Of a DNA stretch of 64,000 nt, positions 1 to 9,797 are shown in pieces (the first letter of the stretch is position 1; every line of letters begins with the position of its first letter). The stretch covers positions 62,001-126,000 of the forward strand of contig CANJLC010000002.1 of assembly GCA_947475445.1 (NCBI GenBank). Direction: 5' to 3'. A program made the position numbers and the translations under genes. Under the pieces are notes generated by a model, which searched no databases, was not told the DNA's origin, and worked only from the letters and a program-made list of their open reading frames with translations. This DNA is from Alphaproteobacteria bacterium (GTDB lineage Bacteria; Pseudomonadota; Alphaproteobacteria; Micropepsales; Micropepsaceae).

Positions 1-1356
1 TCCCGCTTTACCGGAAAATCCGGCCAGTTGCTTGAGGTTCTGGCGCCTGCCGGCCTGTCCGTATCGCGCATCGTGCTGGTGGGCTTGGGCAAGCCCGGCG
101 CCCTGGACGAAAAGGGACTTGAGACCATCGGGGCACAGATTGTGGCCCGGCTGCACACGCTGGGTGAAACCACCGCCACCCTGGAGGTGGATGCGCCCAA
201 GGGCTCAAAAGTCAAAGCAGGCGAAATTGCGGCACACCTGGCCTTCGGCGCGAAGTTGCGCAGCTACACATTCGAAAAATACCGCACCAGGAATCTGGAT
301 GAATACAAGAAGCGCCTGGGCGAGCTGCTTGTCATAGCGCCCGATGCGGCGGCGGCGCGGCGCGCCTATGCCGGGCTTGATGCCGTGGCGAACGGCATTT
401 TCCTGGCGCGCGACCTGGTCAACGAGCCGCCCAATGTCCTGTTCCCGGCGGAGTTCGCCAAACGCGTGAAGGCGCTGTCCAAATTCGGTCTCAAGGTCGA
501 AGTGCTGGGCGAAGCGGAAATGAAACGCCAGGGCTTTGGCGCGCTGCTCGGCGTGGGCCAGGGTTCGGTGCGCGAAAGCCAGCTTGTCGTGATGCAGTGG
601 AATGGCGGGAAGAAAAAGGCCGCCCCCGTCGCGCTGGTGGGCAAGGGCGTGTGCTTTGATTCCGGCGGCCTGTCGCTCAAGCCTGGCGCGGCGATGATGG
701 GCATGAAAGGCGACATGGGCGGCGCCGCCGCCGTGACCGGCACCATGCTGGCGCTGGCGACGCGCAAGGCCAAGGTCAACGCGGTTGGCGTGATCGGGCT
801 TGTCGAGAACATGCCCGATGGCGGCGCCATTCGCCCCGACGACGTTCTGACATCCCTTTCGGGACAGACCATCGAAGTCCTGAACACCGACGCCGAAGGC
901 CGGCTGGTGCTGGCGGACTGCCTCACCTACACCCAGCGCCGCTTCAAGCCCAAATGCGTCGTCGATCTTGCCACCCTGACCGGCGCCATCGTGCAGGCGC
1001 TGGGCTATGAACATGCCGGCGTCTTTTCCAATGACGAGAAGCTCGTCCAGCGCCTGCGCGATGCCGGTGTCCATACCGGCGAACGGGTGTGGCAGCTGCC
1101 GCTTGATCCTTGCTATGACAAGATGATCCGCTCCAAGATCGCCGACGTGAAGAATATCGGCGGCGCCAATTCCGGCTCCATCACGGCGGCGCAGTTCCTC
1201 CTGCGCTTCATCGAGGACGGCACGGTGTGGGCGCATCTCGATATCGCCGGCGTGGCCTGGCAGGACCATGAGCACAGGGTGCAGATTCCCAGCTGGGGCA
1301 CCGGCTGGGGCGTGCGGCTGTTGAACCGTCTCGTCAAGGAAAACTACGAGAACTGA
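1..1356 (+). CDS. pepA: Leucyl aminopeptidase (M17 family), 5' end outside window
   Basis: Open in frame from base 1; M17 motifs VGKGVCFDSGGLSLKPGAAMMGMKGDMGGAAAV and NTDAEGRLVLADCL. Confidence 0.93.
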   Translation, partial: SRFTGKSGQLLEVLAPAGLSVSRIVLVGLGKPGALDEKGLETIGAQIVARLHTLGETTATLEVDAPKGSKVKAGEIAAHLAFGAKLRSYTFEKYRTRNLDEYKKRLGELLVIAPDAAAARRAYAGLDAVANGIFLARDLVNEPPNVLFPAEFAKRVKALSKFGLKVEVLGEAEMKRQGFGALLGVGQGSVRESQLVVMQWNGGKKKAAPVALVGKGVCFDSGGLSLKPGAAMMGMKGDMGGAAAVTGTMLALATRKAKVNAVGVIGLVENMPDGGAIRPDDVLTSLSGQTIEVLNTDAEGRLVLADCLTYTQRRFKPKCVVDLATLTGAIVQALGYEHAGVFSNDEKLVQRLRDAGVHTGERVWQLPLDPCYDKMIRSKIADVKNIGGANSGSITAAQFLLRFIEDGTVWAHLDIAGVAWQDHEHRVQIPSWGTGWGVRLLNRLVKENYEN

Positions 1357-1368
1357 CCCCATTCCTCC

Positions 1369-1443
1369 ATGGCCGGCCCTGAGCCGGCCATCCAGGGACG
1401 CGAGAAGAAGTTGGATGGGCGGGTCAAGCCCGCCCATGGTGGA
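1369..1443 (-). repeat. Composite palindromic (REP-like) element, copy 1
   Basis: ATGGCCGGC-cctga-GCCGGCCAT and ATGGGCGGG-tcaag-CCCGCCCAT separated by a short linker; reverse complement matches 3805-3838. Confidence 0.7.
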
Positions 1444-1452
1444 ATTGGATAA

Positions 1453-1917
1453 ATGACAGAAGCACTCTTCTACCACCTCGAACGTCGGTCACTTGAAGAC
1501 GTTCTCCCCGGCATGGTGGAGAAATCGCTGGAGCGCGGCTGGCGGGCCGTGATCCGCACCGACAGCGCCGAACGCTCCGACGCGCTCGATACCTTGCTGT
1601 GGACCTATAATGACGAAAGCTTCCTGGCCCATGCGCAGTCGGGCGACGGCGATCCCGCGCGCCAGCCGGTGCTGATCACGGTGGAAGACGAAAATCCCAA
1701 TGCGGCGAAAATCCTGTTCTGTGTCGGAGGAAGCCAGCCTTCCGACTGGGGCGACGCAAAATTGTCGGAATTGGCCCGCATCGTTCTGCTGTTCGACGGC
1801 CGCGACAGCGCCATGCTGGGGGCGGCGCGCACCGCCTGGAAAGCCGCCACCGCCGGGGGGCACGACGTGACCTACTGGAAGGAAAGTCCTTCCGGCAAAT
1901 TCGAAAAGCAGGCCTGA
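1453..1917 (+). CDS. holC: DNA polymerase III subunit chi
   Basis: ~154 aa HolC-like protein (FYHLERRSLEDVLPGMVEKSLERGWRAVI...) directly after pepA, a common alphaproteobacterial order. Confidence 0.85.
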   Translation: MTEALFYHLERRSLEDVLPGMVEKSLERGWRAVIRTDSAERSDALDTLLWTYNDESFLAHAQSGDGDPARQPVLITVEDENPNAAKILFCVGGSQPSDWGDAKLSELARIVLLFDGRDSAMLGAARTAWKAATAGGHDVTYWKESPSGKFEKQA

Positions 1918-2693
1918 TGTTCAGTCCCGTCATGATCGGCATGTTCCTGGTCAGCCTGGCAATTGCCTGGCATTCGATCCGCAATGGCCGTTCGCCCATG
2001 TGGCTGATGGCGCTGGCCGTGGCATCCTTTGCGGGCGCTTATTCCTTTTTCGCCACCGTGGGGGTCTGGTTCGCCTATCTGGTCTTTGCCGTCATTCCTG
2101 ATTTCTGGAACAGCCATTCCATGCGCCGCTTCACCGGCGGAATCGTCAAGGCCGCCGATCCTGGCCGCGCCTACCGCGAAAAAGCCCGCCAGGTGCAGCA
2201 GGTGGGTTCGGTGGAGGCCAAGCGCGCTTTGGCGGAAGAATCCCTGAAGCGCGGCCTGCATGCCGAAGCCGTGGCGCTGTATGAAAGCGCCATGCAGGGA
2301 CCGCTGGGCGGCAGCGATCCGGTGCTGCTCAAGGGCCTGGCCCGCGCGAAACTCATGTCGGGCGATGGCGCGGCGGCGGAAGCCCTGTTCCTGCAATTGA
2401 AAGAGATAGACCGCACCGCTTTCGATGCCGATGCCGAGCTGGATTACGCCCGCGCCCTGGAATTGCAGGGCAAAAACGATGCCGCGCTCCAGCAGTATGA
2501 AAATGTGGCGGCGCGCTATCCCGGCGAGGAAGCCCGCTGCCGTTACGGCCTGCTGCTGGAAAAAACCGGCCAGCGCGAACGGGCGCAGGCCGTGTTCGGG
2601 GAGATCATCGAATCCGTGAACGGCGCGCCCAGTCACTATCGCTCACGCCAGGGCGAGTGGCTGAAGATCGCCAAGCAGCACTTGAAGAACTAA
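1917..2693 (+). CDS. Membrane-anchored TPR-like protein of unknown function
   Basis: N-terminal hydrophobic segments followed by TPR-like helices; start overlaps holC stop (TGATG). Confidence 0.7.
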   Translation: MFSPVMIGMFLVSLAIAWHSIRNGRSPMWLMALAVASFAGAYSFFATVGVWFAYLVFAVIPDFWNSHSMRRFTGGIVKAADPGRAYREKARQVQQVGSVEAKRALAEESLKRGLHAEAVALYESAMQGPLGGSDPVLLKGLARAKLMSGDGAAAEALFLQLKEIDRTAFDADAELDYARALELQGKNDAALQQYENVAARYPGEEARCRYGLLLEKTGQRERAQAVFGEIIESVNGAPSHYRSRQGEWLKIAKQHLKN

Positions 2694-3709
2694 TCTTCTT
2701 TTTTCTGTATCAGCTTCGCCAGCGCCGCGGACTGGCGGTGCCATTGGCGCACCGGCACGGCGGGGTAACCCGCCACGATCTCGCCCGGCGCCACATCCCA
2801 CGCCACGCCGCTCTTGCCCGCGATTTTCGCGCCGCTGCCGATGGTGAGGTGATCCGAAATCGAAACCCCGCCGCCCACCATCACGCCATCGCCGATGGTG
2901 ACGGAACCCGCCACGCCCGACTGGCCCGCGAACACGCAGGCCTTGCCGATCTTCACATTGTGGCCGATCTGCACAAGGTTATCGAGCGCGGTCATGTCGC
3001 CGATCACCGTGTCGCCCAGCGCGCCGCGGTCGATGGCGCAATTGGCGCCGATCACCACCTGGTTGCCGATCACCACGCGCCCCACATGGGTCAGCCGCAC
3101 CAGGCTTTTTGGTCCGGGGACAAAGCCGAAGCCTTCGCCGCCAATGGTGGAATTGGGCGCGATATCCACGCCTTCGCCGATCACGGCATGGCTGATGCTG
3201 ACATTGGAGGCGATCACGGCATCGGCGCCGATCACCACGCCGGTTTCGATCACCGTGTTGCCGCCGATGCGGCTGCGCGGACCAATCACGACATTCTCGC
3301 CGATCACCACGCCTGCCGCGATATGGCAGTCCGCGCCGATGCTGGCGCTGGCGGCGACACTGGCGCTGTGATGGACAAAGCCATGTGGCGCAGGCGCGGG
3401 ATGGAAAATCTTGCCCGCCAGCGCGAAGGCCAGCTTGGGATCGTCGGCATAGAGCAGCGCGGCCTTGTGGGGCTGCTCGCCCAGCTTCTTGGTGGTGATG
3501 ATGGCGCCGGCCTTGGCAACGGCGAAATCGGGGGCCAGCTTGATGGAACTGAACAAGGCGAGGTCGTTTTCGCCCGCGCCGCCCAGATCGGCAATGTCCT
3601 TTACCGTGCGGGCCCCCTGCGCCGGGTCGGCCAGCACGGCGCCGATCTTGGAGGCCAGATCGTTCAAGGTGAACGGCCCGGCGGGTTTGAAGAATCTTGG
3701 ATCAGACAT
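2690..3709 (-). CDS. lpxD: UDP-3-O-(3-hydroxyacyl)glucosamine N-acyltransferase
   Basis: Left-handed beta-helix hexapeptide repeats; LpxD motifs GGEGFGFVP and LVQIGHNVKIG. Confidence 0.93.
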   Translation of the reverse strand: MSDPRFFKPAGPFTLNDLASKIGAVLADPAQGARTVKDIADLGGAGENDLALFSSIKLAPDFAVAKAGAIITTKKLGEQPHKAALLYADDPKLAFALAGKIFHPAPAPHGFVHHSASVAASASIGADCHIAAGVVIGENVVIGPRSRIGGNTVIETGVVIGADAVIASNVSISHAVIGEGVDIAPNSTIGGEGFGFVPGPKSLVRLTHVGRVVIGNQVVIGANCAIDRGALGDTVIGDMTALDNLVQIGHNVKIGKACVFAGQSGVAGSVTIGDGVMVGGGVSISDHLTIGSGAKIAGKSGVAWDVAPGEIVAGYPAVPVRQWHRQSAALAKLIQKKED

Positions 3710-3801
3710 GGGTGCCCCGGAACGAGGCGCATCTTACATGAAAGAAAAGCGGCCAAAAGGCCCTGCGTTCACGATAGCTTGCAATGAATTTCAACTCCCG
3801 A

Positions 3802-3896
3802 TTCACCATGGGCGGGCTTGATCCGCCCATCCAGCTTTTTATCATCCAGGGCTGGATGGCGTCCCCACGCTGCCGCTAGGCGCCGGAGGCCGGCCA
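3802..3896 (+). repeat. Composite palindromic (REP-like) element, copy 2
   Basis: ACCATGGGCGGGCTTGATCCGCCCATCCAGCTTTTT ... GGCTGGATGGC ... GGCCGGCCAT, same module order as copy 1 reverse complement. Confidence 0.65.
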
Positions 3897-3917
3897 TTGA
3901 GACGGGGGCTGAGCTTC

Positions 3918-5798
3918 TTAATCCGAAGCCATGGCGTTTTCATATTCTTCCTGCGCCGCCAGCCAGGTGCTTTCGATGGCGGCCAGCTTGCGGGCCGCTT
4001 CGGCGCGCTTTTTCGACACGGCGCTGCCCTTGGCCGGGTCCTTGGTGAAGAGCAGGGGATCGGACAGGCTCTTGTCCAGCTTGGCCAGTTCCGCCTGCAG
4101 CGTGGCGACCTGGTGTTCCGCCGACTCGATGCGTTCCTTGAGTGGACGCAGCGACTGGCGCTTTTCCGCCGCGCTGCGCCGCGCCACTTCCTTGGTGACT
4201 TTTGTTTCCGGTTCAACCCGGCGGGTGGGCGCATTGTCGCCCGACAGCAGGAAGCGGCGATAATCGTCCAAATCGCCTTCAAACGGCGACACCTTGCCGT
4301 CCGTCACTAGCAGCAGGGTTTCGGCGGTGGCCTCGATCAGGCGGCGGTCATGGCTGACCAGGATCACCGCGCCGTCAAAATCATTCAGCGCGTTGAGCAA
4401 CTCGCCGCGCGCATCAATGTCCAGATGGTTGGTGGGTTCGTCCAAAATCAGCAGATTGGGCTTGTCCAGCGTTGCCAGCGCCAGCATCAGCCGCGCCCGC
4501 TCGCCGCCCGACAGCAGCCCCACCTTGGTCATCTGCTTGTCGGCGGAAAAACCAAAGCCGCCCAACTGCCCGCGCACCATTTCCTGGGTCAGCTTGGGGC
4601 GCAGCGCCTGCAGCGTTTCAATCGGATTGATCTTGAGATTGAGTTCTTCCTGCTGGTGCTGGGCGAAATATCCCACCACCAGCTTGCGCGCCGGGGTGAA
4701 TTCGCCGCCCATCGCCTGCAGCTTGCCCGCCAGCAATTTGGCGAAAGTGGATTTGCCGTTGCCGTTCTTGCCCAGAAGCGCAATGCGGTCTTCGGGGTCG
4801 AAGCGGAAGGACAGGTTGGTGAGGATCGGCTTGCCCGGCTCATAGCCCACGCTGGCCCGGTCCATGGTGATCAGCGGCGGGCTGGCGGGGGTTGCGGGCG
4901 GAATGCGGATGGGGGCGACATGCTCATCCACCGGCAATTCGACCACGCTCAATTTCGCCAGCATCTTCATGCGGCTTTGCGCCTGGCGGGCCTTGGAGGC
5001 CTTGGCCTTGAAGCGGTCCACGAAAGACTGCATGTGCGCCCGCGCCAGTTCCTGCTTCTTGGCGAAGGCGGTGTCCAGGGCGCGCTGCGCCGTGCGGGTG
5101 GCGACGAAAGTGTCGTAGCCGCCGGTGTAAAGCTTCAGCTTGCCGCGTTCCATGTGCAGGATGAATTCGGCGGCCGTGTTAAGCAGGTCGCGGTCATGCG
5201 AAACGATCACCACCGTGCCGCGATAGCGCTGCAGAAAGTTTTCCAGCCACAGCACGCCTTCCAGGTCGAGATAGTTGGTGGGCTCGTCCAGCAGCAGCAG
5301 GTCGGGGGCCGAGAACAATATCGCCGCCAGCGCCACGCGCATGCGCCAGCCGCCGGAAAACTCCTTGCAGGGGCGCACCTGGTCTTCGGCGGAAAAACCC
5401 AGCCCCGCCAGGATCTCGGCGGCGCGAGCCGGGGCGGTATAGGCGTCAATCGCATCCAGCCGGGAATAGATGTCGCCCAGCCGGTGGCCGTCGGTTTCAT
5501 GTTCCGCTTCCGCCAGCAATGCGGTGCGTTCCTTGTCGGCTTCCAGCACGGTATCCACCAGGCTGACATCGGTGCCTGGTGCTTCCTGCGCCACGGCGCC
5601 CACGCGCCAGGCGCTGGGCCAGCTCACCTGGCCATCGTCAGGATGCAGGATGCCCAATATCACCTTGAACAGGGTGGTCTTGCCCGCGCCATTGCGGCCC
5701 ACCAGACCGATGCGCCGCCCGGCCGGCAGGTTGGCGGTCGCGCCGGTGAGGATTTCCCGGCCCGCTATCCGCACCACAATATTGTCAATCGACAGCAT
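3918..5798 (-). CDS. ABC-F family ATP-binding cassette protein
   Basis: Two ABC domains (GRNGAGKTTL..., GKNGNGKSTFAK...), two signature motifs, no TM segments; start taken at MLSIDNIVVRIAGREIL. Confidence 0.92.
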   Translation of the reverse strand: MLSIDNIVVRIAGREILTGATANLPAGRRIGLVGRNGAGKTTLFKVILGILHPDDGQVSWPSAWRVGAVAQEAPGTDVSLVDTVLEADKERTALLAEAEHETDGHRLGDIYSRLDAIDAYTAPARAAEILAGLGFSAEDQVRPCKEFSGGWRMRVALAAILFSAPDLLLLDEPTNYLDLEGVLWLENFLQRYRGTVVIVSHDRDLLNTAAEFILHMERGKLKLYTGGYDTFVATRTAQRALDTAFAKKQELARAHMQSFVDRFKAKASKARQAQSRMKMLAKLSVVELPVDEHVAPIRIPPATPASPPLITMDRASVGYEPGKPILTNLSFRFDPEDRIALLGKNGNGKSTFAKLLAGKLQAMGGEFTPARKLVVGYFAQHQQEELNLKINPIETLQALRPKLTQEMVRGQLGGFGFSADKQMTKVGLLSGGERARLMLALATLDKPNLLILDEPTNHLDIDARGELLNALNDFDGAVILVSHDRRLIEATAETLLLVTDGKVSPFEGDLDDYRRFLLSGDNAPTRRVEPETKVTKEVARRSAAEKRQSLRPLKERIESAEHQVATLQAELAKLDKSLSDPLLFTKDPAKGSAVSKKRAEAARKLAAIESTWLAAQEEYENAMASD

Positions 5799-5849
5799 GG
5801 CCGGGCGTATAGCATGGCCTTCGCTCCGGCAAAGCGTGTTATTTGGGGG

Positions 5850-6596
5850 ATGATGAAGCGGCTTTTCCTCATGGCAGTTGCAGCTTTGGCGCTGGCCCTT
5901 CCCGCCCGGGCCGAGACGCCGTCGCGCGACTGCCTGGCCGCCATCAAGGCGGCGGTCCAGCGCCACAGGGCCGACAGGGTTCCGGATGATTGCTGGCGCA
6001 TGGGCCCGCTCAAGCTGGGCATGAGCGAAATGCAGGCGCGCACCCTGCTGGGCCAGCCGGACGCGTCGCGCGTCTTCACTGCCAATTACCGCCGCCGCAA
6101 ATATGCGCTGGACCAGCTGCTTTATGTCTATCCGCGCAACCTGAAGAACTGGCTGCGGCTGGGCCCGGCGCGGCAGCAGGATTTCCATCCCGTCACCCTG
6201 CGGCTGGCCTTCTACAAGGAGGCGCTGGTGGCGCTGACGGTGCGCAATGATGTGCGCATTGCAGCGCCGGCCTGTGTTCCCAAGACGGCAGGGCGCTATT
6301 TCGAGCGCAAGGGCGTGGATTTCCCCTACGGCTTTCACGGGCTGACGCTGGGCGCGGCGATGGACAGCGTGCAACCCCGCTTCGGCCGTTTCGCGGGGCA
6401 GACCAACACCTATTTCTACTGGCCGGTTCCCCTGGCGGTGGGTGGTGCGGCCAAGGTGGTCAGCATCGATATCGCCACCGGCATGGCGTTCGTGAACCGG
6501 GGCGCGCCGCCCGATTTCCAGCTCCATCTCGACCCCAAAAGCTGCTTTATCACCGGTTATGCGGTGCAGGCGGCGCCCGGCTTGCCCGGGCGCTAG
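5850..6596 (+). CDS. Secreted protein of unknown function
   Basis: Signal peptide MMKRLFLMAVAALALALPARA; ORF trimmed to ATG at 5850. Confidence 0.7.
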   Translation: MMKRLFLMAVAALALALPARAETPSRDCLAAIKAAVQRHRADRVPDDCWRMGPLKLGMSEMQARTLLGQPDASRVFTANYRRRKYALDQLLYVYPRNLKNWLRLGPARQQDFHPVTLRLAFYKEALVALTVRNDVRIAAPACVPKTAGRYFERKGVDFPYGFHGLTLGAAMDSVQPRFGRFAGQTNTYFYWPVPLAVGGAAKVVSIDIATGMAFVNRGAPPDFQLHLDPKSCFITGYAVQAAPGLPGR

Positions 6597-6610
6597 CGCG
6601 TGGGTATAAG
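6582..6610 (+). promoter_or_regulatory. Putative sigma70-type promoter of ndk
   Basis: TTGCCC-N17-TATAAG, about 30 nt upstream of the ndk ATG. Confidence 0.45.
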
Positions 6611-6641
6611 GCCCGCGAATTCACACATTTTCGGAGACATC

Positions 6642-7064
6642 ATGGCGGCCACACGCACCTTTTCGATCATCAAGCCGGACGCGACGCGCCGCAACCTCAC
6701 GGGCAAGATCAATGCCGTGATCGAGGACGCGGGCCTGCGCATCGTGGCGCAGAAGCGCATCCGCCTGTCCGACGCCCAGGCAAAGAAATTCTACGAAGTG
6801 CACAAGGATCGCCCCTTCTATGGCGAACTGGTCAGCCAGATGACCGCCGAGCCGGTGGTGGTGCAGGTGCTGGAAGGCGAAAACGCCGTTCCCGCCTATC
6901 GCGCCGTGATGGGCGCCACCAATCCCAAGGAAGCGGCAGACGGCACCATCCGCAAACTGTTCGCCCTTTCGATCGGCGAAAATTCCGTCCATGGCTCCGA
7001 CAGCCCGGAAAATGCCCAGATCGAGATTGCCCAGTTCTTCACCGATGCTGAGATTGTTGGGTGA
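6642..7064 (+). CDS. ndk: Nucleoside diphosphate kinase
   Basis: [18 protein letters not shown]; active-site region [27 protein letters not shown] upstream of ATG 6642. Confidence 0.97.
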   Translation: MAATRTFSIIKPDATRRNLTGKINAVIEDAGLRIVAQKRIRLSDAQAKKFYEVHKDRPFYGELVSQMTAEPVVVQVLEGENAVPAYRAVMGATNPKEAADGTIRKLFALSIGENSVHGSDSPENAQIEIAQFFTDAEIVG

Positions 7065-7073
7065 GCCGGAATA

Positions 7074-7138
7074 GCGGAACCTCCAGTGGAGGTTCCGCCC
7101 GGCGAACGCCGCAGTGATTTGCGCATCGCGCAAATCAC
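7074..7138. repeat. Cluster of perfect inverted repeats (hairpins) in ndk 3' intergenic region
   Basis: GCGGAACCTCC-agt-GGAGGTTCCGC (7074-7098); CGGCG-aa-CGCCG (7100-7111); GTGATTTGCGC-atc-GCGCAAATCAC (7114-7138). Confidence 0.85.
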
Positions 7139-7173
7139 GAGGCCGGGACGGATACACCGCGATAATCTGCTAT

Positions 7174-7208
7174 AAGGCTCCTGTCCCAGACAGGAGCCTT
7201 TTTCTTTT
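7174..7208 (+). terminator. Rho-independent terminator overlapping the start region of the downstream SDR gene
   Basis: Perfect 12-bp stem AAGGCTCCTGTC-cca-GACAGGAGCCTT followed by TTTCTTTT. Confidence 0.8.
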
Positions 7209-8025
7209 GCAAAACAAAACCGTCGTCATTACCGGCGCAACCTCGGGGATCGGGGAAGTTGCGGCGCTGCGCCTGGCGCAGCAGGGCGCGCGCATTGTGT
7301 TTGTCGGGCGCGACAAGAAACGCGCCGGGAACACGCTGGAGCATCTGCCTGCCACGGCGGCGCACAGCTTTATCCTGGCGGACCTGTCGCTGCTGGCGGA
7401 ACAAAAACGCGTCGCCACCGAGCTTTCCGCGGAGCCCGCCATTGACGTTCTCATCAACAACGCCGGAGCGCTGTTCAACAATCGGGTGGAAACAGCGGAC
7501 GGGCTGGAGAGGACTTTCGCCCTCAACCACATGGGCTATTTCACGATCACCAACCTGCTGCTGCCAAAACTGAAACCGGGCGCGCGCATCGTCAGCGTGG
7601 CGTCGCGGGCGCACCAGGGCGCGGCGCTCAACTTCGACGACCTGCAGATGCGCAGCAGCTTTGGCGGCTGGCGCGCCTATGCCAATTCCAAGCTTTGCAA
7701 CATCCTGTTCAATCGCGCCCTGGCCAAACGCCTTGAGGGCACGGGCATCACCGCCAATTGCCTGCATCCCGGCTTTGTCGCCACCCGCTTTGGCGATGAG
7801 TCGGGCGGGGTGGTGCAAAGGCTGGTGGCCGTGGCCAAGCCGATGGGCGCGATCACGCCGGAGGAGGGCGCGCGCACCATCATCCACCTGGCGTCATCGC
7901 CGGCGGTGGAAGGGATCAGCGGCGAATATTTCTTTGAAAGCAAGATCGCCACGCCGTCACAGGCGGCGCGCAGCGACGAGAGCGCGGAACGGCTTTGGGA
8001 AATTTCCGGGAAGATTGCAGGCTAG
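7207..8025 (+). CDS. SDR family NAD(P)-dependent oxidoreductase
   Basis: NKTVVITGATSGIG Rossmann motif, NNAGALF, YANSKLCN; TTG start at 7207 is most consistent with the SDR N-terminus. Confidence 0.88.
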   Translation: MQNKTVVITGATSGIGEVAALRLAQQGARIVFVGRDKKRAGNTLEHLPATAAHSFILADLSLLAEQKRVATELSAEPAIDVLINNAGALFNNRVETADGLERTFALNHMGYFTITNLLLPKLKPGARIVSVASRAHQGAALNFDDLQMRSSFGGWRAYANSKLCNILFNRALAKRLEGTGITANCLHPGFVATRFGDESGGVVQRLVAVAKPMGAITPEEGARTIIHLASSPAVEGISGEYFFESKIATPSQAARSDESAERLWEISGKIAG

Positions 8026-8615
8026 CTGAAAACAGCCAGGCCCTTTTGCAGTGTCACCTTGCCGTCGCAAAGCAGGCGCAAGGCTTCCGGATAAAGCTTG
8101 TGCTCCACCGCCAGCACCCGCGCCGCCAGCGCATCCGGTGAATCATCGGCATGCACCGGCACCGTGGCCTGGGCGATGACCGGCCCGGCATCCAGTTCCG
8201 GCACCACGAAATGCACCGAAGCGCCGCTCTGGTTTTCGCGCGCTGCGATCACCCGTTCATGCACCTGCGTGCCTTTATAGGCGGGCAGCAAGGACGGGTG
8301 GATGTTGACCAGCTTGCCTTCCCAGGCGCGGGCAAAGCCGTCGGACAAGATGCGCATGAAGCCTGCCAGGCAGACGATTTCCACGCCGGCGGCGCGCAGC
8401 GCCATGTCCAGCTCGCCGTCAAAGGCTTCGCGGCTCTTGCCCTTGTGGGAAATGACCTTGGTAGCGATGCCCGCCTCGCTGGCGCGGGTGAGGCCATAAG
8501 CGCCTTCGATGTTGGAAATCACCAGCACGATCTTGTAGGGCGCATCCTTTTGCGCGGCGATCAGCGCGCCGAGATTGCTGCCGCGTCCGGAGATGAGGAC
8601 GCCGATCCTTTTCAA
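8022..8615 (-). CDS. purN: Phosphoribosylglycinamide formyltransferase
   Basis: [33 protein letters not shown]. Confidence 0.96.
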   Translation of the reverse strand: MKRIGVLISGRGSNLGALIAAQKDAPYKIVLVISNIEGAYGLTRASEAGIATKVISHKGKSREAFDGELDMALRAAGVEIVCLAGFMRILSDGFARAWEGKLVNIHPSLLPAYKGTQVHERVIAARENQSGASVHFVVPELDAGPVIAQATVPVHADDSPDALAARVLAVEHKLYPEALRLLCDGKVTLQKGLAVFS

Positions 8616-9682
8616 AGCTTAAGCGTCCCGCGATAGACCACCTTGGGCTCGCCCGCGCCGGGCACCAGCGTGCCCAGCCGCACCGCCTTGTCGCCGCCAC
8701 TCTGGAAAGCGTCGATCACATGGCCGGCGTCCTTTTCCGCCACCACCGCCACCAGCCCGATGCCGCAATTGAAGGTGCGCAGCATTTCCGTGGGCGCGAT
8801 GCCGGCGGATTTGGCCAGCCAGCCGAACACCGGCTGCGGCGTCCAGCAATCCAGATTCACTTCGGCGTTAAAATTGTCGGGCAAGGCGCGCGGCAGATTT
8901 TCGGTGATGCCGCCGCCGGTGATATGGGCAAAGCCCTTCACGCCGCCGGTGCGCATGGCTTCCAGGGCGCTCTTTACATAGAGGCGCGTGGGCACCAGCA
9001 GCGCTTCGCCCAATTTCTCGCCCGGTGCGAATGGCGCATCGGCATCCCAGCCCAGCGCCGCCTTCTCCACCACTTTCCTCACCAGCGAATAGCCGTTGGA
9101 ATGGATGCCGCTGGAGGCGACGCCAACCAGCACATCGCCTGCCGCCATGGTCGCGGTCTTGGGCAATATGTTGCCGCGCTCCACCGCGCCCACGGAAAAA
9201 CCCGCCAGGTCGAAATCGCCCTTTTTGTAGAGGCCGGGCATTTCGGCGGTCTCGCCGCCGATCAGGGCGCAGCCAGATTCTTTGCAGGCCCGGGCGATGC
9301 CTTCGACCACGCGCGCCGCGCCGTCCACGTCCAGCTTGCCGGTGGCGTAATAGTCCAGGAAGAACAGCGGCTCTGCCCCCTGCACCACGATATCATTGAC
9401 GCACATGGCGACCAGGTCCTGGCCCAGCCCGTCGAACAGCCCGGTATCAATGGCGATTTTCAGCTTGGTTCCCACGCCGTCGGTGGCGGCGACCAAAACG
9501 GGGTCCTTGAAACCCGTGGCTTTCAGGTCGAACAAGCCGCCGAAACCGCCCAGATCGGCGTCGGCGCCGGGGCGGCGGGTGGACCGGGCGGCCGGCGCGA
9601 TGCGCGCCACAAGGGCCTCGCCGGCGTCAATGTCCACGCCCGCGTCCTTATAGGTCAGGCCGTCCTTGCCATCCTGAGACAT
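8612..9682 (-). CDS. purM: Phosphoribosylformylglycinamidine cyclo-ligase
   Basis: [33 protein letters not shown] overlap with purN. Confidence 0.96.
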   Translation of the reverse strand: MSQDGKDGLTYKDAGVDIDAGEALVARIAPAARSTRRPGADADLGGFGGLFDLKATGFKDPVLVAATDGVGTKLKIAIDTGLFDGLGQDLVAMCVNDIVVQGAEPLFFLDYYATGKLDVDGAARVVEGIARACKESGCALIGGETAEMPGLYKKGDFDLAGFSVGAVERGNILPKTATMAAGDVLVGVASSGIHSNGYSLVRKVVEKAALGWDADAPFAPGEKLGEALLVPTRLYVKSALEAMRTGGVKGFAHITGGGITENLPRALPDNFNAEVNLDCWTPQPVFGWLAKSAGIAPTEMLRTFNCGIGLVAVVAEKDAGHVIDAFQSGGDKAVRLGTLVPGAGEPKVVYRGTLKL

Positions 9683-9797
9683 GAGTCCCGTTTAATCAGA
9701 CCGGCCCCCCTGCGCAAGCGGGCGGAACGAACATCACACAGGCTTGTTGTTATTGCGGAAAAACCCGATAATTGCGGTGCTCCCAACAGGCGTCCCC

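Noticed and set aside
3000-3320. Repetitive GCCGATCACCAC-type DNA within lpxD
   Set aside because: Explained by codons for the hexapeptide beta-helix repeats, not an independent DNA repeat.
3918-6527. Full 869-aa minus ORF for the ABC-F gene
   Set aside because: N-terminal extension is antisense to the secreted protein gene 5850-6596; true start at 5798.
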